From Primorskyibacter flagellatus (GTDB lineage: Bacteria > Pseudomonadota > Alphaproteobacteria > Rhodobacterales > Rhodobacteraceae): a stretch of DNA of 64,000 nt. Below the pieces are notes generated by a model that made no database searches, was not told the DNA's origin, and worked only from the letters and a program-made list of their open reading frames with translations. This document shows positions 17,329-25,955 of the stretch, piece by piece. The position numbers and the translations under genes were made by a program. The stretch lies in NCBI RefSeq assembly GCF_900176485.1, contig NZ_FWYD01000007.1:1-64000 (forward strand). Reading direction: 5' to 3'. Every line of letters begins with the position of its first letter. Within the stretch, counting starts at the first letter, position 1.

Positions 17329-18216
17329 ATGTTTGAACTTCTGGGAATACCGCCGCAGGTTCTGATGGGTCAGCTTTTGCTGGGCCTGATCAACGGGTCT
17401 TTCTATGCGGTCCTGTCGCTGGGGCTGGCCGTGATCTTCGGGTTGCTCAACATCATCAACTTCGCCCATGGCGCGCTGTATATGGCCGGCGCGTTTGTTG
17501 CCTGGATGCTGCTCAACTACCTCGGCATCGGTTACTGGCCCGCACTTATTCTGGCACCGCTTATCGTGGGTGCCTTCGGCATTGTTCTGGAACGCACTAT
17601 GCTTTCAAGGCTGTATCATCTGGATCACCTTTACGGGCTGTTGCTGACCTTCGGATTGGCGCTGATCATTCAGGGGTTGTTCCGCAACTATTACGGCATT
17701 TCAGGGCTTCCCTATCAGATTCCAAACCTCCTCTCCGGGGGACAGAACCTGGGCTTCATGTTCCTGCCCAACTATCGCGCCTGGGTCGTCGTAGCATCGG
17801 TTCTGGTGTGTTTCGGCACATGGTTCATGATCGAAAAGACCCGGCTCGGTGCTTATCTGCGCGCCGCCACGGAAAACCCGGTGCTGGTTGGTGCCTTCGG
17901 TGTGAACGTCCCGCTGATGATCATGCTGACCTACGGGTTCGGCGTCGCTTTGGCGGGGTTCGCGGGCGTGCTGGCCGCGCCGATCTATTCGGTGAACCCC
18001 ACGATGGGTGAACAACTGATCATCGTCGTCTTCGCGGTCGTGGTGATCGGCGGCATGGGGTCAATTATGGGGGCTATCTTGACAGGTTACATGCTTGGCA
18101 TCGTCGAAGGGCTGACACGCGTCTTCTACCCGGAAGGATCCGCCGTGGTCATCTTCGTCATCATGGCAATCGTTCTGATGATCAAGCCCGAAGGTCTGTT
18201 CGGGAGGCCCGCATAA
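17329..18216 (+). CDS. livH: Liv-type ABC permease (LivH)
   Basis: A 295-residue inner-membrane permease with about eight hydrophobic segments. LGLINGSFYAVLSLGLAVIF and NIINFAHGALYMAGAFVAWM at the N-terminus are the LivH hallmark, and GMGSIMGAILTGYMLGIVEG near the end is the cytoplasmic coupling region. It follows the binding-protein hairpin and abuts livM, whose ATG uses the last base of the livH stop. Confidence 0.92.
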   Translation: MFELLGIPPQVLMGQLLLGLINGSFYAVLSLGLAVIFGLLNIINFAHGALYMAGAFVAWMLLNYLGIGYWPALILAPLIVGAFGIVLERTMLSRLYHLDHLYGLLLTFGLALIIQGLFRNYYGISGLPYQIPNLLSGGQNLGFMFLPNYRAWVVVASVLVCFGTWFMIEKTRLGAYLRAATENPVLVGAFGVNVPLMIMLTYGFGVALAGFAGVLAAPIYSVNPTMGEQLIIVVFAVVVIGGMGSIMGAILTGYMLGIVEGLTRVFYPEGSAVVIFVIMAIVLMIKPEGLFGRPA

Positions 18217-19193
18217 TGGCTATGGCTGAAAAAACAAGTGACGCCGCACCACAGGCGCAGGCGGTCGGAATGCCGGCCCTTCACAAGGTCATCTTTGGCG
18301 TCCTGCTTGCCGGGCTGATTGTCCTGCCGTTCTTTGTTTATCCGGTCTTTGCGATGAAGGTGATGTGCTTTGCCCTGTTCGCCGCCGCCTTCAACTTGTT
18401 GCTGGGCTTCGGTGGGCTGCTCTCATTCGGACACGCGGCCTATTTCGGCGGCGCCAGCTATATCTCGGCCCATGCCGCCAAGGTCTGGGGTCTGACGCCC
18501 GAACTGTCGGTCTTGTGTGGAGCGGCCGCAGCCGGTGTGCTGGGTCTGGTCATCGGCTCGCTCGCGATCCGCCGACAGGGGATCTATTTTGCCATGGTCA
18601 CCCTGGCATTTGCCCAGATGGTGTATTTTGTTGCCTTGCAGGCAGAATTCACCGGCGGCGAGGACGGTATCCAAAGCGTACCGAGGGGCGATCTGTTCGG
18701 GTTGATCCCGCTGGCCGACAACATGGCATTGTATTTCTTCGTGCTGGCCGTGACATTCGGTGGCATCCTGCTGCTGTACCGGATCGTCCATTCGCCCTTC
18801 GGCCAGGTGCTGAAAGCCATCCGCGAGAACGAGCCGCGTGCCATCTCGTTGGGCTATGACGTGAACCGGTACAAGCTGATCGTGTTCACATTGTCTGCCG
18901 TGATGTCAGGTGTGGCCGGAGCCACCAAAGCGCAAGTGTTCCAACTTGCTTCCCTGACCGATGTGCATTGGTCAATGTCGGGCGAAGTTGTGCTGATGAC
19001 GCTTCTGGGCGGCATGGGCACAGTCTTTGGGCCATTGGTGGGGGCGGGCATCATCGTCACGATGCAGAACTATCTGGCCACTTTTGGAGCATGGGTCACC
19101 GTCATCCAGGGTGTCATCTTCGTAGTCGGGGTGCTGATGTTCAGAGAAGGGATCATCGGCGTCCTGGCGCGCTGGTTCAAACGATCACTTTGA
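18216..19193 (+). CDS. livM: Liv-type ABC permease (LivM)
   Basis: A 325-residue permease: NLLLGFGGLLSFGHAAYFGG and GLVIGSLAIRRQGIYFAMVT are LivM-specific, and GEVVLMTLLGGMGTVFGPLV is the coupling-helix region. It is the last gene of the livGFKHM-type operon; a terminator follows at 19321. Confidence 0.92.
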   Translation: MAMAEKTSDAAPQAQAVGMPALHKVIFGVLLAGLIVLPFFVYPVFAMKVMCFALFAAAFNLLLGFGGLLSFGHAAYFGGASYISAHAAKVWGLTPELSVLCGAAAAGVLGLVIGSLAIRRQGIYFAMVTLAFAQMVYFVALQAEFTGGEDGIQSVPRGDLFGLIPLADNMALYFFVLAVTFGGILLLYRIVHSPFGQVLKAIRENEPRAISLGYDVNRYKLIVFTLSAVMSGVAGATKAQVFQLASLTDVHWSMSGEVVLMTLLGGMGTVFGPLVGAGIIVTMQNYLATFGAWVTVIQGVIFVVGVLMFREGIIGVLARWFKRSL

Positions 19194-19320
19194 ACCGGCG
19201 CTCAGTGTTTTGACGCAAGTACCCGAAATTGCCGACCCGCGCTAAGCGATAATAGATTCAAGGCGGGCAGTTCAAGCGACGCATCAGCCAGCCCTGCAAG
19301 ATGGCGTGATACTCCAACGG

Positions 19321-19362
19321 GCGAGCCGGACCACACCCTTTGGGTAAGTCCGGTCGCTTTTT
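19321..19362 (+). terminator. Rho-independent terminator after livM
   Basis: GCGAGCCGGAC (19321-19331) pairs with GTCCGGTCGC (19348-19357) with one bulged G, followed by TTTTT. It ends the Liv operon on the plus strand and also separates it from the convergent TonB receptor gene. Confidence 0.8.
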
Positions 19363-19384
19363 GATAGTATTCAGGCGGGGAGCA

Positions 19385-21364
19385 TTAGAACCTGATAGCC
19401 GCCGAAATGCGCAGTGCTCTGCCCGGTTCATACAGGGGCACAACCTCGCCTGCAAAATCCTGACCGTAGGTTGCGCGCGCAGCATACTGCTCATCAAAGA
19501 TGTTGTTTACCTCTGCCCGGAACGTGAGGTTGTCCATCTGTCGCGGTGTATACTCCACAAAGGCATTGGCAACGGTGTAGGATGGCAACGCCGGACCCGA
19601 GCCGCCGGACGCAAAGCTGTAGGTGCGGGTGTTTTTCAACACATGTTCCACATCGCCACCAATACGCAATCCGAGCGTCTCAAAGTCATGCACGGCTGAC
19701 AGGGTGATGACCTCACCCAAGGGCATGGTCAGGTAATTTCCTGAATAAGAATCCGCAATGCGCCCATCCACATCGCTTTCGATATTGGCATAGCCAAGCT
19801 GGACAGAGCCATTGGCCCATGCATAGGCCACGCCAACCTCATATCCACGGGTTTCCACATCCGCAGTCAACGCTGGGCCACCGCCGTAAGAGGCGTTGCG
19901 CGCATTGTCGATGTCGGTCTGGAAGAGCTTTGCATCGAAAACCCAAGCCCCGGTCCGCAATTCCGCAGCGATAAAGGCGTTGCGGGCGGTGATCGAGTCA
20001 AACCCGTCAGACGGGTAAGTCCAGGCAGCGTTCATGATGAAGTTCTCTGCCAGATCGATCCCGCCCCAGACATGCGAGTAACCACCGCTGAGGGTCACGC
20101 TGTCGGTCAGGTCATATTCGGCCGCGAAATTGCCCGAGATACCGGAATCGTCATGCTTTGACCCATCAACACCTTCAAGCTCTCGGAAATCAGCACGCGC
20201 GCCGAAGGTCAGCCGTAATCCGCCGAGGGGTTCAAGCCGGGCCTGGCCGAAGACCCCGACGTTGCGCAGCTTTTCAATCGGGTGTTCATTCCACGCGGGG
20301 TTTGTGGAGCTTTTATAATCCATTTCGCCTTCGTCGCGGAAGAAGTCGAGTCCGGTGGTGACTGTTCCGCTGGCAACTGCAAACGTGTTCTGGAACACAC
20401 CAGAGAAACTTTGCGTGCGGCCATAGGTGCTTTGATCCTCTTCCGGCAGATCCAGTTCGGTCTTGGCGAAGGACAGTTGGAATTTCGGATCCCACCAACC
20501 TTCCGGGGTCTCATCCGTGTAGGTCAGCACCACATTCCTGCGATCCAGAACATAGTTCCGCGTCAGCGGCACAGGCCGCCCGCCGATCAACCGTTGGATA
20601 TTGCCGCGGTAAGGGCGCGCTTCGTCGTCATGGACCTGCTCGTAGGACAGTTCGAACCGGTGGCCCTCGTCTGTCTCATAGGCCAGCTTCAGCAAGCCGC
20701 TTGCAAGGTTGGTGCCAGAGCCAGTGATGTCATCGCCGGCACCATCCTGCCGGGTGTCGCCCTCGGCGCGTTTCAGAAACAGAAGCGACTCAAACCCACC
20801 TTGGCGGCTGTAGACCGCACTGCTGGCGGTGCCGACATCACCATTACTGTCATATTCAAGCTTCACGCGGCCGCCAGCGGTTGCACCGGGGTCCAGCAGA
20901 TCCTCAACATCCTTGGTTTCGAAAGCGATCGTGCCCGCCAGCGCGCCGGGGCCAGCGTCCGCAGGGGCAACACCCGGATCGACACGCGCCGATTTCAGCA
21001 GCGCCGGGTCGATCAGGTTGGTGGCGGCATGGTGGAACACCTTGTTGTTCTGGCGCGCGCCGTCGATTGTGATGCCGAGCCGAGTCTCCTCAATCCCATT
21101 CACATAGACTTTCTGCGACATCGGAATGGAACTTCCGACGGAAATGGTTGGCTCGGACCGGAACAACTCCTGAAGGTCGGCGGGGTTCTTGCGGTCTAGA
21201 TCGTCGCTGGTGACGTCCTTGTCGTTTATTGCGTCTCCACCGGTGCTGTTGATGGCCAGCGTACCTAGAAAAATTGCGTTGGACTCGAACGGTGCGTCCT
21301 GTGCATAGGCTGGTGCAGTGAAGACACTGGATAGAAATACGGTTTTAAGAATTCTAGCGCGCAT
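19385..21364 (-). CDS. TonB-dependent siderophore/haem-type outer membrane receptor
   Basis: A 659-residue outer membrane receptor with signal peptide MRARILKTVFLSSVFTAPAYA. The plug domain includes DLQELFRSEPTISVGSSIPM and VYVNGIEETRLGITIDGARQ. The C-terminal barrel ends LYEPGRALRISAAIRF, with terminal Phe and the EVNNIFDEQYAARATYG motif near the end. The ATG at 21364 gives a proper signal peptide. It is co-oriented with the DUF2218 gene and divergent from a siderophore ABC operon, so it most likely imports the same ferric siderophore. Confidence 0.82.
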   Translation of the reverse strand: MRARILKTVFLSSVFTAPAYAQDAPFESNAIFLGTLAINSTGGDAINDKDVTSDDLDRKNPADLQELFRSEPTISVGSSIPMSQKVYVNGIEETRLGITIDGARQNNKVFHHAATNLIDPALLKSARVDPGVAPADAGPGALAGTIAFETKDVEDLLDPGATAGGRVKLEYDSNGDVGTASSAVYSRQGGFESLLFLKRAEGDTRQDGAGDDITGSGTNLASGLLKLAYETDEGHRFELSYEQVHDDEARPYRGNIQRLIGGRPVPLTRNYVLDRRNVVLTYTDETPEGWWDPKFQLSFAKTELDLPEEDQSTYGRTQSFSGVFQNTFAVASGTVTTGLDFFRDEGEMDYKSSTNPAWNEHPIEKLRNVGVFGQARLEPLGGLRLTFGARADFRELEGVDGSKHDDSGISGNFAAEYDLTDSVTLSGGYSHVWGGIDLAENFIMNAAWTYPSDGFDSITARNAFIAAELRTGAWVFDAKLFQTDIDNARNASYGGGPALTADVETRGYEVGVAYAWANGSVQLGYANIESDVDGRIADSYSGNYLTMPLGEVITLSAVHDFETLGLRIGGDVEHVLKNTRTYSFASGGSGPALPSYTVANAFVEYTPRQMDNLTFRAEVNNIFDEQYAARATYGQDFAGEVVPLYEPGRALRISAAIRF

Positions 21365-21561
21365 AGGTAGCCCCCTGTTTGTCGCAAAACTGCGAAGACC
21401 AGGTGGCTGAATCAAAGGATCGTAGCTGCCGTTACCGGCTGTCTTGGACGTGCCATGCCGCGACCACAAGTGGTACGGAAGCATTCCGAGTGTTTTCGTA
21501 GGGTAATTGCATCCACGGGTTGCCTTTGCGCCACAGTACCAAGAGCTGCGTTGGCCGAGTA

Positions 21562-21846
21562 TCAGCTTGACCAACTCATGTGTTTAAACCCCTCACGAAA
21601 GGCGAAGGTCTCAAGATGGCTGTCGATAACGCCGCGCGCGGCGTCAGTGTGATCTGGCGAGGACAATTCAAAACGCACCGTCAATGCGACCTCATCGGCG
21701 CTGAGATACGCAGGTCCCATGACGAAATGGCAGATGCCTTCCTGCGCGGTGTGATCGACTTTGATCTTATGGGCAAAATGTTTGCAGAGTTGTTGCAGAT
21801 ATTTACTGGCATTTGGTGTCTCAAATCGGCCGATTAGCTTGTGCAT
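21562..21846 (-). CDS. DUF2218 family protein
   Basis: A 94-residue cytoplasmic protein with DUF2218 features: YLQQLCKHFAHKIKVDHTAQ, then GICHFVMGPAYLSADEVALT, and SHLETFAFREGFKHMSW at the C-terminus. The family is repeatedly found next to iron/siderophore uptake genes but has no settled function. Here it is the first gene downstream of a TGA-N9-TCA operator and precedes the TonB receptor, so it is probably iron-regulated. Confidence 0.75.
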   Translation of the reverse strand: MHKLIGRFETPNASKYLQQLCKHFAHKIKVDHTAQEGICHFVMGPAYLSADEVALTVRFELSSPDHTDAARGVIDSHLETFAFREGFKHMSWSS

Positions 21847-21848
21847 GT

Positions 21849-21877
21849 CTTATCCTGAATGTTTTTGTCAGAATAAG
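21849..21877. promoter_or_regulatory. Iron-responsive operator (TGA-N9-TCA) in the divergent promoter
   Basis: CTTATCCTGA (21849-21858) and TCAGAATAAG (21868-21877) form a 9/10 inverted repeat, whose core TGA-N9-TCA (21856-21870) matches the Iron-Rhodo-box described for RirA/IscR-type iron regulation in alphaproteobacteria. It lies directly upstream of the DUF2218 gene and about 100 bp before the binding-protein gene on the other strand, so it could repress both units when iron is sufficient. Binding is inferred. Confidence 0.65.
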
Positions 21878-21977
21878 TGCTGGACCCTGCGGAAGCAAGC
21901 GAATACACCCTGTTCCCAGAAGCGAGATGCAAGCCAGACGCCAGTGTTGCGCTCTTCCACATCACTGGAGGTTTAAG

Positions 21978-22892
21978 ATGAAACATGTCCTGTGCCGGGC
22001 TGTGCTGCCGCTTGCCGCAGCTCTGGTTGCCACCGCCACCTGGGCCACCGAGGTCACCGTTGAAACCCATCAGGGCGAGACGAGTGTCCCGGCAAATCCC
22101 GCAAAAATTGCTGTGCTTGATATTGCTGCACTGGATACGCTTACGGCGCTCGGAGTTAAGGTCGCGGGCGTTCCGCAACCCCATTACGTCAGCTATCTGG
22201 ACGAGGTTGCCGATCAAGCAACCAGCATCGGATCATTGTTCGAGCCGGATTTCGAAAGCCTCGCGATCATGGCACCTGACCTGATCGTCGCGGGTGGGCG
22301 GTCGTCCAGCCAGACCAAGCCCCTGTCACGCATTGCACCGACAATCGACATGACCATCTGGGCGGATGAGAACAGCACGCAAGTGAAGCAGGCTCTGACC
22401 CGACTTGAGACCTATGGCGAGATCTTCGAACGACAGGAAAAGGCCGCAGACCTTCGAAAGGCGTTTGAGGAAAAGCTGGAGGAAACCAAGGCGGCGGTGG
22501 CAGGCAAGGGCAATGCCCTGATTATCCTCACCAACGGTCCCAAGGTTTCTGCCTACGGAAAAGGCTCTCGCTTTGGCTGGATACACGAGGCTCTTGAGTT
22601 GCCGGAAGCCAAAGAAAACGTTGATGCCCAAACCCATGGCGAGGCCGTGTCGTTCGAGTTCATCGCCGAAGTGAACCCCGACTATCTAATCGTCGTGGAC
22701 CGTGGAGCTGCTGTCGGTGCAGAAGGCGCATCGGCAGTCGAGACTCTGGACAACGCGCTGGTTGCAGGCACCAGCGCTTGGAAAGCTGGAAACGTAATCT
22801 ACGTCGATCCGGCCATGATCTATATCGCTGGCGGCGGCATTCAGGCCATGACCGGCGTTCTGGACCAGATACGGGCCGGTTTCGAAGGCTAA
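21978..22892 (+). CDS. Ferric siderophore periplasmic binding protein
   Basis: A 304-residue FecB/FatB-type protein. The signal peptide is MKHVLCRAVLPLAAALVATA followed by TWATE, and the mature part has PAKIAVLDIAALDTLTALGV and APDLIVAGGRSSSQTKPLSR, typical of class III metal-siderophore binding proteins. GGAGG lies 7 bp before the ATG at 21978; the frame is open upstream to 21813 but that part is not protein-like. It is the first gene of a four-gene uptake operon with two permeases and an ATPase. Confidence 0.88.
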   Translation: MKHVLCRAVLPLAAALVATATWATEVTVETHQGETSVPANPAKIAVLDIAALDTLTALGVKVAGVPQPHYVSYLDEVADQATSIGSLFEPDFESLAIMAPDLIVAGGRSSSQTKPLSRIAPTIDMTIWADENSTQVKQALTRLETYGEIFERQEKAADLRKAFEEKLEETKAAVAGKGNALIILTNGPKVSAYGKGSRFGWIHEALELPEAKENVDAQTHGEAVSFEFIAEVNPDYLIVVDRGAAVGAEGASAVETLDNALVAGTSAWKAGNVIYVDPAMIYIAGGGIQAMTGVLDQIRAGFEG

Positions 22893-22945
22893 ATTTAGAC
22901 CTGTTCCGGGTCGCATAAGGTCCGGAACACCGCTCGCAAGGTGCC

Positions 22946-23899
22946 ATGCGGTTTTCTTATCTCCTCACGTTCGTGGCCTTGCTGGTCCTATCGCTGATCT
23001 CGGCTGCGATCGGGGCGGCAACGCTTGATCTGGGCACATTGGGCAGCGACCCAGAGGCGCTTCGTCTGATGCTGGCCAGCCGTCTGCCCCGCACCTTTGC
23101 CGCCCTCCTGACCGGTGCGTCAATGGCCGTGGCTGGTGTTATCATGCAGCTGCTGGTGCGTAACCGCTTTGTCGAGCCGGGCACCACAGGGACGACAGAG
23201 GCCGCGATGTTGGGCCTTTTGGCGGTCACGCTGGCCGCACCTGCCATGCCATTGATACTGAAGATGTCGGTCTCTGCGCTTGCAGCGCTTGTGGGCATGG
23301 GCGGTTTCCTGATCTTGATCCGCAAATTGCCCCCGTCGCAGCCGCTACTCGTGCCGCTGATCGGGCTGATCTATTCGGGCATCATCGGGGCGGGAACCAC
23401 CTTTATAGCGTATCAATGGGACATGATGCAGTATCTCGGCGTGTGGATGAGCGGAGAATTTTCCGGTGTCCTTGCCGGGCGCTACGAATTGCTCTGGCTT
23501 GCCGGGTTGATGACGGTCATTGCCTATATCGCGGCGGACCAATTCACGATCGCAGGATTGGGCAGGAACGCATCAATATCTCTTGGTTTGAAATATCGGC
23601 AAGTGATGGCACTGGGGCTGGTGACTGTGTCGATGGTTACTGCGCTGGTGGTTGTCACGGTCGGGATGGTGCCCTTCGTCGGTCTGGTGGTGCCGAATAT
23701 CGTAGCGCGCATGATGGGCGACAATCTGCGTGCGTCCTTGCCTGTCGTCGCGGGTATGGGCGCAGGGATGGTCCTGGCCTGTGACGTGCTTGGTCGACTT
23801 GTCCGTTTTCCTTATGAAATTCCGGCTGGAACGATATTCGGCGTGTTTGGCGCGGTGGTTTTCCTCTGGCTTCTGCTTGCGAGGCCCGCCCGTGCCTGA
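22946..23899 (+). CDS. Siderophore ABC permease 1 (FecCD family)
   Basis: A 317-residue FecCD-type permease with multiple hydrophobic segments. SRLPRTFAALLTGASMAVAG and GTTGTTEAAMLGLLAV at the N-terminal half and VGMVPFVGLVVPNIVARMMG near the C-terminus (the ATPase contact) are family hallmarks. Its stop overlaps the next permease start by 8 bp. Confidence 0.88.
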   Translation: MRFSYLLTFVALLVLSLISAAIGAATLDLGTLGSDPEALRLMLASRLPRTFAALLTGASMAVAGVIMQLLVRNRFVEPGTTGTTEAAMLGLLAVTLAAPAMPLILKMSVSALAALVGMGGFLILIRKLPPSQPLLVPLIGLIYSGIIGAGTTFIAYQWDMMQYLGVWMSGEFSGVLAGRYELLWLAGLMTVIAYIAADQFTIAGLGRNASISLGLKYRQVMALGLVTVSMVTALVVVTVGMVPFVGLVVPNIVARMMGDNLRASLPVVAGMGAGMVLACDVLGRLVRFPYEIPAGTIFGVFGAVVFLWLLLARPARA

Positions 23900-24836
23900 C
23901 CGTCGGCTCTTACTGCTCGCAGGGTTGCTGCTTGCTGCGTGTAGCTTTTTCCTGTTCTGGGGTCTCAAAGGTCCAGTGGGGTTCATTCTGGAATTGCGCG
24001 TTGTAAAGCTGGCGGCACTTTTGCTGGTTGGTGCTGCAATAGGCGTCAGCACGATGATTTTTCAGACCGTCACCGGCAATCGTATACTGACTCCGGCGAT
24101 CATGGGGTTCGACGCGCTGTTTCTTCTGATCCAAACGCTTCTGGTGATTGTCTTGGGCGGGTCGGCTTATATCGGATTGCTTGGTCCCGCAAAGTTTCTG
24201 ATAGAAACGGCCATCATGATGGTTGCTGCAATGGCGCTGTTTTCCGTCCTGATGGGCCGAGGCCGGACCGATCTTCACCGGATGATCCTTGCCGGGGTGA
24301 TCTTCGGCGTTCTCTTCCGTTCGCTCACTGCGTTCTTCCAGCGCATCCTTGATCCATCGGAATTCTCGGTCGTGCAAGGTGCCATGTTTGCTTCGTTCAA
24401 TTCCGTCGATACGGCGCAACTGGCATTGGCCGGCGTCGTTTGTCTTGCGGCGTTCACGGCAATACGGCCCTTGATCCGCGCACTCGATGTCGTGGGGCTG
24501 GGGCGCAAATCCGCGATCGGGCTTGGCTTGCCTTACGACCGGATGGTGCTTGGATTGCTGGCACTCGTGGCGGCTTTGGTGTCAGTCTCTACCGCGCTCG
24601 TCGGACCGATCACTTTTCTCGGATTGCTGGTTGCGGCGCTTGCTCATTCTATGATGCGAACCCATCGCCACGCGCTGTTGCTTCCCGCCGCCGCAATGAT
24701 TTCTGCGCTTATCCTCGTTAGCGGGCAGGCAATTTTTGAAAGGGTTTTGCGGATGCAGTCTACGCTTTCGGTGATTGTCGAATTCGCCGGCGGTATGCTT
24801 TTCCTTTATCTCGTGCTCAGGGGGCGCGTGCGATGA
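23892..24836 (+). CDS. Siderophore ABC permease 2 (FecCD family)
   Basis: A 314-residue FecCD permease starting at GTG 23892 inside the end of the preceding gene. VVKLAALLLVGAAIGVSTMI, TPAIMGFDALFLLIQT and LVGPITFLGLLVAALAHSMM mark the family. Compared with permease 1 it has a slightly divergent ligand-side half, as usual for the second subunit of a heterodimer. The stop overlaps the ATPase ATG by 4 bp (ATGA). Confidence 0.88.
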   Translation: MPDRRLLLLAGLLLAACSFFLFWGLKGPVGFILELRVVKLAALLLVGAAIGVSTMIFQTVTGNRILTPAIMGFDALFLLIQTLLVIVLGGSAYIGLLGPAKFLIETAIMMVAAMALFSVLMGRGRTDLHRMILAGVIFGVLFRSLTAFFQRILDPSEFSVVQGAMFASFNSVDTAQLALAGVVCLAAFTAIRPLIRALDVVGLGRKSAIGLGLPYDRMVLGLLALVAALVSVSTALVGPITFLGLLVAALAHSMMRTHRHALLLPAAAMISALILVSGQAIFERVLRMQSTLSVIVEFAGGMLFLYLVLRGRVR

Positions 24837-25600
24837 TTCAAATCCAGAACGTCAGCCATGTGATCGGCAAGTCGCCAATTCTTACGGGGATTACGACGCG
24901 TATTCCGCGTCACGGCATCACCGCGCTGATTGGCCCCAACGGTGCGGGAAAATCCACGTTGTTGAACCTCATCGCGCGGCTGACGCCACTGCAAAGCGGT
25001 CAGATCACTGTCGATGATGTGGATGTTTCCACGGCGCCCACGCAAGAACTGGCCCTGAAAATTGCCGTCGTTGCGCAACAGCTTGGTGTGTCTTCGCGGT
25101 TGCGCGTCCGCGATCTTGTGGCGTTCGGACGTTGGCCACACCACCGAGGACGTCCAGCGCAACGGGATGAAGATGCCGTCGACCAAGCCATTGCTGCCTT
25201 TGATTTGCAGGCTCTTCAGTACCGCTTTCTGGATGAGCTTTCCGGCGGTCAGCAACAGCGTGCGTTCGTCGCGATGGGCGTTGTTCAGGATACCGATTGG
25301 GTGCTGCTCGACGAGCCGCTCAACAATCTTGATATGTACCACGCCAAAGAGCTCACGGCCGGCTTGCACGCAATGAGCCGCCCCGGAACAGAGCGTTCCC
25401 GCAGCATCGTCATGGTTGTACATGAAATCAATTATGTCGCGGCCTGGGCAGACCACATTGTTGCGCTCAAAGATGGAGCCCTTGTGTTTTCAGGCCCCCC
25501 CGACCAAGTACTGACAGAACCCATCTTGTCAGATCTTTTCGGAATGCCGATCCGTGTTGTGTCGATCGACGGAAAGCCCGTCATTCTCCACCACATGTAA
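24833..25600 (+). CDS. Siderophore ABC transporter ATPase
   Basis: A 255-residue ABC ATPase of the FepC class: Walker A GPNGAGKSTLLN, Q-loop VVAQQLGVSSRLRVRDLVAF, signature LSGGQQQRAFVAMGV and Walker B WVLLDEPLNNLDMYHA. It completes the binding protein-permease-permease-ATPase operon. A decayed transposase follows. Confidence 0.9.
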   Translation: MIQIQNVSHVIGKSPILTGITTRIPRHGITALIGPNGAGKSTLLNLIARLTPLQSGQITVDDVDVSTAPTQELALKIAVVAQQLGVSSRLRVRDLVAFGRWPHHRGRPAQRDEDAVDQAIAAFDLQALQYRFLDELSGGQQQRAFVAMGVVQDTDWVLLDEPLNNLDMYHAKELTAGLHAMSRPGTERSRSIVMVVHEINYVAAWADHIVALKDGALVFSGPPDQVLTEPILSDLFGMPIRVVSIDGKPVILHHM

Positions 25601-25711
25601 GATGTCGCCGCAAATGCCGAACTCTACACATTCGATCTGGGTGCTTTTGACGTCTAGGATCTTCAGATCCTCTGGCTTTGGGTCAAGGTTGCAAACATAA
25701 GGAGAGCAGCC

Positions 25712-25900
25712 TTGATCCGGCACGTTTTAACCAACGTGCAACGGGTGATCATCGAACCCTATTGCCTGGGAAAGCTCAGCGATCCGGGGCAGGCCGGGCG
25801 TGATCCGCTTGTTCGCGGAAACGGTGTGGTGGAGTGTTTGGACCGCGCGTCAACTCAATGTGCCTGGATCAGGATCCGGGGAAGTTTGGGTTGGGGTTGA
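25712..25900 (+). pseudogene. IS5-family transposase, N-terminal remnant
   Basis: The frame reads LIRHVLTNVQRVIIEPYCLG then KLSDPGQAGRDP, matching the start of IS5-group transposases (LTD-QW--IEP-LPGK-SDPGR-GRDNRLF). Around 25800 the match moves to another frame (RLFAETVWWSVWT) and then decays. Only ~60 codons are left and no DDE residues remain. It is a scar between the siderophore and haem islands. Confidence 0.65.
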
Positions 25901-25924
25901 GTTGTGCATTACCGCACGGCAAAG

Positions 25925-25950
25925 ATGGCCGGAGCAGTTGCTCCGGCCAT
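25925..25950 (-). terminator. Terminator hairpin after the haem receptor gene
   Basis: ATGGCCGGAGC (25925-25935) and GCTCCGGCCAT (25940-25950) form a perfect 11-bp stem with an AGTT loop, immediately after the stop of the minus-strand TonB receptor gene. On the minus strand it is followed by CTTTG, a weak U-tract. It would also stop plus-strand read-through (GGTTTTC). Confidence 0.7.
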
Positions 25951-25955
25951 GGTTT

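Noticed and set aside
25656-25671. Hairpin AGGATCT-TC-AGATCCT as terminator of the siderophore operon
   Set aside because: Short, two-base loop, no U-tract and close to the IS5 remnant; too weak to call.
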